63,743 nt of DNA from Terriglobales bacterium (GTDB lineage Bacteria; Acidobacteriota; Terriglobia; Terriglobales; SCQP01). The position numbers were made by a program, and so were the translations under genes. The stretch's first letter is position 1. Each line of letters opens with the position of its first letter. Shown here piece by piece: positions 24,104 to 32,209 of this stretch. The notes under the pieces are model-generated. The model saw only the letters and a list, made by a program, of their open reading frames with translations. It ran no database searches and was not told the origin of the DNA. Location: positions 1 through 63,743 of the forward strand of contig JANWJU010000108.1 of assembly GCA_025451775.1 (NCBI GenBank). The letters are read 5' to 3'.

Positions 24104-26443
24104 ATGACCAAGAAATCCGGTTGGCCGGCGTTAGTTCTTGTGCTCGCTTTTTTGCTCCCGCTCCCGGTCCAGCTGGCGGCGCAGGCCAATAGCGGGGATC
24201 TGCGGCTCAGGGTGACCGACCCCACCGGGCTGGCGCTGCCCGCCACGGTGGTAGTCTCCAGCCAAGCGAACCAGTACCAGAAAACCCTGACCACCACGCC
24301 AGAGGGGACGCTGGACGTTCCCGGGCTGCCCTACGGCGTGTATGCGGTCGCCATCACCCACGCTGGGTTCGCGCCGTGGGTGCAGGCGGTCGACATCCGC
24401 ACCTCGACCCCAACCCAAGTCGCCGTGCAGCTCAAGCTGGCGGATTCATCACAAGCGGTCACCGTCACCGCGCCCAAGACGTTGATCAACCCCGAGCAAG
24501 CCGGCGCCGTCGCCCGCATCGGCTCGATCACGCTCCAGAGCCGGCTGGGCGCGCTCCCCGGCCGCTCGCTGCAGGCGCTCATCAACTCCCAGCCGGGCTG
24601 GCTGTACGAGGGCAACGCCGTGCTGCATCCGCGCGGCTCCGAGTACCAGACTCAGTTCGTCATTGACGGCGTCCCCATCCAGGGCAACCGTTCGCCCAGC
24701 TTTGGCCCGGAACTGGAGGCCGCTGATGTCTCCTCGATGAGCATTTATACAGCCGGCATCCCCGCCGAATACGGCCGCAAGCTGGGCGGCGTGGTCGAGA
24801 TCAACACCATCGACGACACGCACCCTGGCTTTCACGGCAAGATGAGCCTCTCCGGCGGCAGCTTCGATACCCGGGAAGCGTTTTTTGAAGGCGAGTACAC
24901 AACCGGCAAAAACACGGTGGGCTTCAGCACCGATGGTTCCGGCACCGCGCACTACCTGAACCCAGTGGTTCCGCAAAACTACACCAACCGCGGCACCACG
25001 GGGGATTTCTCCCTCGATTTCGCCCGCCGCATCTCCCCCAACAACCGGGTGACTCTCAGCCTGCGCCACGAACTCTCGCGTTTCGATCAGCCCAACGAAC
25101 AGGTGCAGCAGGCCGCCGGCCAGCATCAGAACGCCGACAACTTCGACACCATGGGCATTGCGGCCTACGAGCATGTCTTCTCGGCCCACATGGTGGGCGC
25201 CGTGCACGCCATGTGGCGTGACGGCAGCAACGATTTCTTCTCCAATCCGCAATCGACGCCGGTCATGATCACGCAGCACAACGCCCAGCGCGAGGGCTAT
25301 GCCAACGCCTCGCTGACCTTCGATCTGGGGCGCCAGGAGTGGATGGTGGGCGGCGAGACCGACAACACGTTTCTGCATGAAAACCTCGCCTATCACATCA
25401 CCGACCCCAGCCAGTACGACCCCGGCACGCCCGTGCTCTTTGCCTTTGCCGGCCGGCACCCGGATCTGGAGCAATCCGCCTACGCGCAGGATCTGATCCA
25501 CCTGGGCAACTGGACCGTCAACACCGGCTTGCGCTGGGACCACTACAACCTTCTCGTCAACCGTCAAGCGGTGAGCCCGCGGCTCTCGATCGCGCGCTAT
25601 TTCCCCGGCGCCGATATGACGCTGCACTTCTCCTACGACCGCATTTTTCAGACGCCGTCGTCGGATAACATCCTGCTCTCCGCCTCGACCCAGGTGGAAT
25701 CGATCGCTCCCAGCGCCTTTTTCCGGCTTCCGGTCGAGCCCTCGCTGGGCAACTATTACGAAGGTGGAATGAGCAAGGGGTTGTTCGGCACGATGCGGCT
25801 CAACCTGAACTACTACCGGCGCGCCGAGAACAACTTCGCCGATGACAACCAGCTCAACAACACCTCGATCAGTTTCCCCATCGCTTTTGACCGGGCGGTG
25901 GTCTACGGCGCCGAGGCCCAACTCACCCTGCCCGCCGGCCGCCGCTGGTCCGGTGATCTGAGCTACTCGTATATGGTGGGCACGACGTGGCTGCCGGTGA
26001 CGGGCGGACTTTTTCTGGGCGCCGACGCCTCCGGCCTCAACACCGCCAGCAGCGAGTTTCCCGACACTCAGGACCAGCGCAATACCTTCCGCGGGCGGCT
26101 GCGCTATCAGTTGACGCCCCGCCTCTGGCTGGCCGGCGGAGCGGAGTACAACTCCGGCCTGCCGTTTAAATTCAATGGCGATGCCACCACGGCGCTGGCG
26201 GAGTATGGCCCGCAGGTGATCAGCCGGGTCAACTTCGACCGGGGACGCCTGCATCCCACCATGCTGGTCAACGCGTCCTTCGGCGCCCAACTCTGGTCCA
26301 ACGACCGCTACATGGTGAACCTGCAGGCCGACGGGCACAACCTCACCAACGTGCTCGACCTCATCGACTTCGGAGGCCTGTTCTCGGGCAACGCCATTGG
26401 CCCCTCGCGCAGCGTCTCCGTGCGCCTGGAAACCACTTTTTAA
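24104..26443 (+). CDS. TonB-dependent receptor with carboxypeptidase-regulatory-like domain
   Basis: A 779-residue outer-membrane receptor. Signal peptide GWPALVLVLAFLLPLPVQLAAQA, then a CarboxypepD_reg-like sandwich (LRLRVTDPTGLALPATVVVSS to about residue 100). The plug domain has LQALINSQPGWLYEGNAVLHPRG and FVIDGVPIQGNRSP, followed by a beta-barrel ending VSVRLETTF with C-terminal Phe. ATG 24104 is chosen; an in-frame GTG at 24083 would add seven residues. It stands divergent from a dead sigma/live anti-sigma locus, which may once have controlled it. It overlaps the convergent addA-like gene by 4 bases. Substrate unknown. Confidence 0.9.
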   Translation: MTKKSGWPALVLVLAFLLPLPVQLAAQANSGDLRLRVTDPTGLALPATVVVSSQANQYQKTLTTTPEGTLDVPGLPYGVYAVAITHAGFAPWVQAVDIRTSTPTQVAVQLKLADSSQAVTVTAPKTLINPEQAGAVARIGSITLQSRLGALPGRSLQALINSQPGWLYEGNAVLHPRGSEYQTQFVIDGVPIQGNRSPSFGPELEAADVSSMSIYTAGIPAEYGRKLGGVVEINTIDDTHPGFHGKMSLSGGSFDTREAFFEGEYTTGKNTVGFSTDGSGTAHYLNPVVPQNYTNRGTTGDFSLDFARRISPNNRVTLSLRHELSRFDQPNEQVQQAAGQHQNADNFDTMGIAAYEHVFSAHMVGAVHAMWRDGSNDFFSNPQSTPVMITQHNAQREGYANASLTFDLGRQEWMVGGETDNTFLHENLAYHITDPSQYDPGTPVLFAFAGRHPDLEQSAYAQDLIHLGNWTVNTGLRWDHYNLLVNRQAVSPRLSIARYFPGADMTLHFSYDRIFQTPSSDNILLSASTQVESIAPSAFFRLPVEPSLGNYYEGGMSKGLFGTMRLNLNYYRRAENNFADDNQLNNTSISFPIAFDRAVVYGAEAQLTLPAGRRWSGDLSYSYMVGTTWLPVTGGLFLGADASGLNTASSEFPDTQDQRNTFRGRLRYQLTPRLWLAGGAEYNSGLPFKFNGDATTALAEYGPQVISRVNFDRGRLHPTMLVNASFGAQLWSNDRYMVNLQADGHNLTNVLDLIDFGGLFSGNAIGPSRSVSVRLETTF

Positions 26444-29400
26444 CCGCCCCACTCCAGCCAGGCGCCGGTAAGGGGAAAGTAAAGGCCGCAGCGCCACGGG
26501 CGCGGCTCGGCATCGAGAGCGGCCACCAGCTGGGCGTAGGCGGCGAGCTGAGGTTGATAGCGCTCGCGCTCGGCCTCGAGCCAAGCGGCGGCCTGGGCGC
26601 CAGGGCCGGGTTCCGTGATTTTGTAATCGATGATCCAGTGTGTGCCGTCCGCGGCAATGAAGCTGCGGTCGATGACGCGATGCGCCGCGCCGCCGGGCGT
26701 GGCGCCGGCGATCGCCCACTCACAACGTGCCCCGGGGTGGCGGTCGAGGATCCAGCGGCCGCGGGCGTCGCCGAGGGTGTGGCGCAGCGCGCGCTCGGCG
26801 CGTTCTCGCGCCAGGGGCAGGTCGGCGGGCAGCACGCCGGCGGAGCGGAGCTGATGATCCAGTTGCGCCGCGCTCCAACTCCGAACGCCGCTCTCGGCCA
26901 GGCGCCGCAGCAGGGCGTGCACGGCGGTGCCGGTGCCCCGCTCCCAGCCCCCGGGCGCCAGGGCGCCCTGCATATTCTGGAGATTCTGGAGACCTACGGT
27001 GGCGGCCGCGGGCGCCGGCGCCACGGCTGCGGCTGGGACCACGCGCACGCGCCGCAGGAGGGGAAACCCGGCCGCCGGCGCCAGGGTGGAGCTGAGCGCC
27101 TCATGCGCGGCGAGTCCAGCCTGGCTGCGATGCTGCTGGAACTGCCGCTCGAACTCGGGTTGAAGCGTCGCCCACACGCACGCCAACGGTGAGCCCCCAT
27201 CCGGCGCCCGCAGTTGGCCGGTGCTGGGATGAAGCGGCATGGCCGCCACGAGATGCAGCCGTTGCCGCGCCCGCGTCATGCCGACGTAGAGCAAGCGCCG
27301 CTGCTCCTGCCGCTTTTTCTCCTGATCGCGTTGCTTGATCAGTCCGTAAACGGTGCGCTCCTCCGTGCCCCTGGCCGGTTGCGGCGCCATGAGCCATGCG
27401 AAATCGCCCTCCGCGGGGAACTCCGCCCAGCGCAGCAGACCATCCTTATCCGGGCGCAGTCTCCTCCCCAAGCCCGGCAGGATCACCGCGTCAAATTCCA
27501 ACCCTTTGGCTTGGTGCACGGTCATGATCTGAACCCTCCCCTGCGGCGCATGCTCATCGGGGGCAAAAAGGCCATCGAGTGCGGCCCCGAGCGCCGCCGC
27601 GTCCCACCCGGAAGCGTGATCCAAGCGTTCAAAAAATGCCGCCGCGCCGGCGGGATGGGGGGTGCAGCCGGCGCCATCCAACTCGCGCCAGCACCACTCC
27701 ACCAAGGCGCGCGGGGACCAGCGCCCGCGCTCTTGCGCCGCCGCCTCCAGCACAGTCATGGCTCGTGCCGCGCGCGCGCCGCCATCCCCGGATAGGTGGG
27801 CACGCCGCTGCCGCCACAAGTCTCTAACAGCGGTCTCCCGGTCACCGCCGCAGAGCGCGTGCAAATCGGCCAGCGTGAGGCCGCACCAGGGCGCCCGCAG
27901 CACGGCCAGCCACGCCACCCGGTCCGCCGGATCGTGGAGCGCCCGAGTGAGCGCCATCAAGTCCAGCACCACCGGGCTGTCTGCCAGCTTCATCAGCTTG
28001 CTGCCCGAGTAGGCAACCCCAGCCCGCCGGAGTGCGTGGTGGATGGGCGCCACATGCGTGCGCGAGTGCACCAGGATGGCGACTGTGCCGGCTCCGGCGG
28101 CCATCTCCTGTTGCGCCAGGCGCGCGACCTCGACCGCTTCGGCCCGTGGGTTTCGGCTGGCAATGGCGACGACGTCGGCTTCGCCACCGCTGTTGACGCC
28201 CTCACTGGCGATCTCGAAATGGCCCCCGACCCAAGCGGCCAGCGCCCGGCCGGAGCGGAAGTTCCGGCGCAGTTGCAGGCACTGCAGCGGCTGCCCGCCC
28301 AAGTGTCCGCGCACCTCGGCCTGCTCGAACAGTTCCACCTCGGCGTCGCGGAATCCAAAGATGGATTGCATCGGGTCGCCTACGAGAAACAGCGTGCGGC
28401 CGTCGCCCGCGGTCCAATCCGAAATGAGGCCGCAGATCAAGCCGTACTGGGCGCGGGAGGTGTCCTGGAATTCGTCGATGAAGATGTGCCGCAGCTGGGC
28501 ATCGAGGCCATAGGCAAGGGCGCTGGGAGCTTCGAGCGTGCCGAGCGCCGCCCGGGCGGCGAGGGTGATCTCGGTGAAATCACACTCCCCTTGTTCAGCA
28601 AACACGACGCGCAGTTCGGCCGCGGCCACCGGCAACAGGCGTACCAAGGTCGCGACGATGTTCCATTCGTACTCGGAATAGGCGGGCTCGGGCAGCGACC
28701 GCGTGCGATGCAGCGCCGCGCAGGCCGCGTCGCCGAGGCCAGGGTACGGCCCTTTTTTGCGTGCGGTCCCTTCCTTCGTGAGCAGTCGTGCGGCCACGGC
28801 TTGCCAGCCCGCGACATCCAGTCCGGCCACGGTGACCGGGACGCCTTCGGCATGGAGTTTCTGGCGCACATCGTCGAGCTGGGCTTGCAGCACTTGGCGC
28901 AAGTTGGCCTCAAACTGTTCCTGGCTGGCGCCGCTCAAGACCAGCGGCAGCCAGGCATCGCGCCGGGCGAGCAATTCGGCCAGCAGCGTCTCCGCCGCCT
29001 CCAGATCGCCGTTCAGATGGCGCAGCAGGGCGCGCGCCGCCGCGCCGCCCGGGCTGGGGTCATCGCCGGCAAGATCGATGCGGGACATGGTCGCGCGGCT
29101 GGCGGCGCGGTAGAGCCGATCGGCGTCCTCGGTGGGGCGCGGCGCCGGGCCCAGGCGGGTCAGCCACGGCATCCGTCCCGCCAGCTTCAGCGCCAGGCTG
29201 TCGAGGGTCATGATCTGCAACCGCGAGGGCGAACGCGCGAGTTGCCAGTTGTGCCGGGCGTCCTGGTCGCGTGCCCCTCTCGCCAGCTCCCACGTCAGCC
29301 GATCATGCGCGGCTGCGGGGGGCGCGCCGGCGGCGTTGGCGATCGCTTGCAGCACCCGCTGCCGCATCTCGCCGGCGGCTTTGCGCGTGAACGTCAGCGC

Positions 29401-29580
29401 CAGAATCGCTTCCGGGGCCTCGACCTCCGCCAGCAGCCGCAAGAAGCGCTGGACGAGGAGCCCGGTCTTCCCCGATCCGGCGGGCGCGCGCACCAGCACC
29501 GAACCGGCGGCATGGAGCGCGGCATGCCGCGCTTGCGCGTCATCGTCATGCCGCGCTGGGGCGGCGGCCTCAGGCGTCAT
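26440..29580 (-). CDS. AddA/RecB-like UvrD-family helicase-nuclease
   Basis: A 1046-residue double-strand-break repair protein: an SF1A helicase joined to a C-terminal RecB-type nuclease. Walker A is APAGSGKT (32-39), with motif Ia ALTFTRKAAGEMRQR, Walker B FIDEFQDTS, motif III LVGDPMQSIFGFR, motif V TVHQAKGLEFDAVI and motif VI YVGMTRARQRL. The C-terminal nuclease shows RVIDRSF and WIIDYK (PD-(D/E)XK). It pairs with the AddB-like gene upstream, whose stop lies 11 bases inside this start, so both are coupled. Together they should process broken ends for RecA loading. The AddA label is by architecture. Confidence 0.88.
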   Translation of the reverse strand: MTPEAAAPARHDDDAQARHAALHAAGSVLVRAPAGSGKTGLLVQRFLRLLAEVEAPEAILALTFTRKAAGEMRQRVLQAIANAAGAPPAAAHDRLTWELARGARDQDARHNWQLARSPSRLQIMTLDSLALKLAGRMPWLTRLGPAPRPTEDADRLYRAASRATMSRIDLAGDDPSPGGAAARALLRHLNGDLEAAETLLAELLARRDAWLPLVLSGASQEQFEANLRQVLQAQLDDVRQKLHAEGVPVTVAGLDVAGWQAVAARLLTKEGTARKKGPYPGLGDAACAALHRTRSLPEPAYSEYEWNIVATLVRLLPVAAAELRVVFAEQGECDFTEITLAARAALGTLEAPSALAYGLDAQLRHIFIDEFQDTSRAQYGLICGLISDWTAGDGRTLFLVGDPMQSIFGFRDAEVELFEQAEVRGHLGGQPLQCLQLRRNFRSGRALAAWVGGHFEIASEGVNSGGEADVVAIASRNPRAEAVEVARLAQQEMAAGAGTVAILVHSRTHVAPIHHALRRAGVAYSGSKLMKLADSPVVLDLMALTRALHDPADRVAWLAVLRAPWCGLTLADLHALCGGDRETAVRDLWRQRRAHLSGDGGARAARAMTVLEAAAQERGRWSPRALVEWCWRELDGAGCTPHPAGAAAFFERLDHASGWDAAALGAALDGLFAPDEHAPQGRVQIMTVHQAKGLEFDAVILPGLGRRLRPDKDGLLRWAEFPAEGDFAWLMAPQPARGTEERTVYGLIKQRDQEKKRQEQRRLLYVGMTRARQRLHLVAAMPLHPSTGQLRAPDGGSPLACVWATLQPEFERQFQQHRSQAGLAAHEALSSTLAPAAGFPLLRRVRVVPAAAVAPAPAAATVGLQNLQNMQGALAPGGWERGTGTAVHALLRRLAESGVRSWSAAQLDHQLRSAGVLPADLPLARERAERALRHTLGDARGRWILDRHPGARCEWAIAGATPGGAAHRVIDRSFIAADGTHWIIDYKITEPGPGAQAAAWLEAERERYQPQLAAYAQLVAALDAEPRPWRCGLYFPLTGAWLEWGG

Positions 29581-32209
29581 CGCCCACCTCCATAAACTCC
29601 GCGGGCGCGTGGTCCATCTCCCACTCGCCGATCCGGCACAACATGGGCAGGTCGCAATGTTTGCAGGTTTCGCGGCGAACCTTCGGGTCGATCTCGGCCC
29701 CACCCGCCAGATACGCCGCGGCGAGATCGAGCAACGCCTGTTCCCACGCCGGCAGCAAGCCGGGCGTGCAATCTGCCTTTTTCAACGCCACATCGCCGAA
29801 GCGGAGTTGCACGAAGGCAATCCCCCCAATGCTGTCCCGCGCGGCATCGGTGACCGCGTAGACCGGTAATTGCGGCTCCTCGGGCCGGGGCATGTCCCAC
29901 AGGCCTGGCGACACCTTGCCCGATTTGTAGTCCAGCAGCACACGGCCGCCGCCGTCGAGTTGATCAATCCGGTCAAGGCGCAGCTTGAGCTTGAGGCCGC
30001 CCCAATCGAGTTGGCGCTCATGTTCCAGAGCCTCGACGTGAAAGGCCGGACGCGTGAGTTCGACCTCCAGCCACGCCGTGACCAAATCGGTGAGCCGGTG
30101 CATTTCGGCGTCGGCCAATCCGGGGCGGGCGTGCAGCAACGGTTCCGCGCCGGTGACCGCCGCCGCGGCCTGGGCGGCGAGGCCGCGGCGTTCGTCCGCG
30201 CTCATGGCCAGGAGCCGGGCTTGGCTGCCAAGTTGCTCGAACACGCGCTGCAAGACGGCGTGCAGCAGCGTCCCGCGGGTGGTGTGGGTGAGGCCCGCAG
30301 GCGGCGCGTCCGCCGCTTCGGCGTGCAAGCGCCGATGCACGAAGGCGCGGAACGGGCAGGCCGCTTGCTCTTTAAAGATGCCGGTGCCACCCTCGGCGTC
30401 CGCGCCCGTGGCTGGGGGAGCGTGCGTGTCGTCAAGGGCGGCTATGTCAGCCGCCTGTCGCCGCGCGTCCCTATTTTCCATGGGGTGTTCCACCGGCGTC
30501 CAGGCGATCGGCTCCCAGGGCAGCAGCGGACTGGGTTGCAGCGGGCGCTCGCCATCGTTGGCGGCGTAGCTGATGGCGATGGCATCGGCGCTGCGGCGCA
30601 GCCGATCGAGCTGGCGCTGGGCAAAATCGGATGTCTGCGCGGGCGTGGCGTGGGGCAGGCCAAGCTCGGCCTGCCAGCGGCGCGGCAGAAACGGATGCGG
30701 CGCTGCCGGCGCGGGCACGGCGGTGTCGTCCAAGCCGGTGATCCAAAGATGGTCGAACTCCAGTCCGGCGGCCTCGAGCCAGCCCATAATCTGTACACCG
30801 CCTCCAGCCTGTTCGGGCTGAAACAGCCGCCCGGCGGCGACGGCGCGCAGGTTGCGGAGCGCGGCATCGGCGGTGACCGGGCCGCGGGCATTGACGGCAT
30901 CGAGGCTGGCGCAGCCGGTAAGCGCCTGCTGCCAGACCTCGCAGGCTTGATGTTCAGCGCTGGAGAGACCGCGCTCGCCCGGCCATCCCATGGCCGCGAG
31001 CGACGCCGCAAAGCGCTGGGTCCAGCTTGCCAACGGCGCTGTGCCAGGACCGCGGAGCGCGTCGCGGCCGGCTGCGAGCGCCCGCGCCAGCCCCGGGCAG
31101 AAGCGCGCGGTCTCCGCGCCGCCCAGCGCTTCAGCGGCGATCTGCGACCGTCCTTGGCGCGCCCAAGTGGGGCGCCGCCGCGCGCGGGGGCCGGCTTCCT
31201 GCTCCGCACCCGCCAGAAACGGCGAGCTGACGATGGCGGCCGCGCGCGCGGGATCGAGCCAGGCGCCGGCGGGGGTGAGCGCCCATTCGAGCAACTCCAA
31301 GGCCGCCGCCGCCACCGGCCAAGCCGTGAGCGGCCGGCCCAGCGAGAGGTGAAACGCAGGCGGCGCTGCCGCCCACGGCGCCCGCTCGGGGTGAAACTCG
31401 GCCGCGAATGCGTGGGCGGCCAGGTCGCGGATGCCGTCCAGCCCCGGCGCCACCATTGCGATGCTCTGGCTCGGATCCGCCATCCACAATTGATGCGCCC
31501 AGCGCGCCGCCGCCGCCATCTCCTGCGCCGCATCGGGGGCCTGGCAGGCCTGCATGAGGGAGCCGCGGCGCTCGGGCTGCGGCCAGCGGTTGAGGGCCAT
31601 GCCCGCCGCTGCCATCGCCTCCATCAGCTCTCGCTGCCGCGGCGGTGCGACCTCGTCGAAACCCGCCATCCAGACCGTCTTGGCTATCGACGCTTCTCCG
31701 CCTCGCAGCAGCCCGGCCACGGCTTGGGGCAATTCGGCGGCGGTGATCCAGCCACCGCGGCGGCAACGTTCGCGCACCAGTTCCACCCAGTGGTGAAACG
31801 CCGCCGTCTCCTGGTTCTGCCCCCAGGCCGCGTCGTTCCAGGGCAGCGCCCACGCGTGCGCCAGTTCCCAAGCCGCGGCCGCGGCCGCCGCCGTGGCTTC
31901 CACATCCAGCAGCGCGGTGTCCATCCTGCCCGGCCCGGCGGGGCCGGCGGGGCCGCGGACTGCCTCATCCCATAGCCACCGCTCCTGCGCTGGATTGAGC
32001 AGCACGCGGTCGCCGTGCTCGCGCCACACCTGCTCCAGCCAGGCCGAGAGCGGCACGATCACCGGCGCCTCCCAGGCGCGCCCGCCGGCCTGCTGCTGGC
32101 GCTCATCGTAGGCGCGGCGCAGCTCCCGGGCCAGCCGGGCTTGGGCGGTGAGCAGCGTGGCGCCGGCGGCGAGCGAAGCCCAGGCCGTCTCAATGCTGGT
32201 GGGGTTCAC
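29570..32209 (-). CDS. AddB-like PD-(D/E)XK nuclease with Fe-S cysteines
   Basis: An 879-residue partner of the AddA-like helicase. The N-terminal part resembles an inactive helicase scaffold (LTAQARLARELRRAYDER, no clean Walker A). The C-terminal nuclease has LLHAVLQRVFEQLG and VLLDYKSGK (motif with catalytic Asp and Lys). Four cysteines that would bind a 4Fe-4S cluster are split as in AddB: one in CPFRAFVHRRL and three in CKHCDLPMLC near the end. It starts with GTG, overlapping the oligopeptidase stop as GTGA. The operon order is oligopeptidase-addB-addA. Confidence 0.85.
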   Translation of the reverse strand: MNPTSIETAWASLAAGATLLTAQARLARELRRAYDERQQQAGGRAWEAPVIVPLSAWLEQVWREHGDRVLLNPAQERWLWDEAVRGPAGPAGPGRMDTALLDVEATAAAAAAAWELAHAWALPWNDAAWGQNQETAAFHHWVELVRERCRRGGWITAAELPQAVAGLLRGGEASIAKTVWMAGFDEVAPPRQRELMEAMAAAGMALNRWPQPERRGSLMQACQAPDAAQEMAAAARWAHQLWMADPSQSIAMVAPGLDGIRDLAAHAFAAEFHPERAPWAAAPPAFHLSLGRPLTAWPVAAAALELLEWALTPAGAWLDPARAAAIVSSPFLAGAEQEAGPRARRRPTWARQGRSQIAAEALGGAETARFCPGLARALAAGRDALRGPGTAPLASWTQRFAASLAAMGWPGERGLSSAEHQACEVWQQALTGCASLDAVNARGPVTADAALRNLRAVAAGRLFQPEQAGGGVQIMGWLEAAGLEFDHLWITGLDDTAVPAPAAPHPFLPRRWQAELGLPHATPAQTSDFAQRQLDRLRRSADAIAISYAANDGERPLQPSPLLPWEPIAWTPVEHPMENRDARRQAADIAALDDTHAPPATGADAEGGTGIFKEQAACPFRAFVHRRLHAEAADAPPAGLTHTTRGTLLHAVLQRVFEQLGSQARLLAMSADERRGLAAQAAAAVTGAEPLLHARPGLADAEMHRLTDLVTAWLEVELTRPAFHVEALEHERQLDWGGLKLKLRLDRIDQLDGGGRVLLDYKSGKVSPGLWDMPRPEEPQLPVYAVTDAARDSIGGIAFVQLRFGDVALKKADCTPGLLPAWEQALLDLAAAYLAGGAEIDPKVRRETCKHCDLPMLCRIGEWEMDHAPAEFMEVGDDA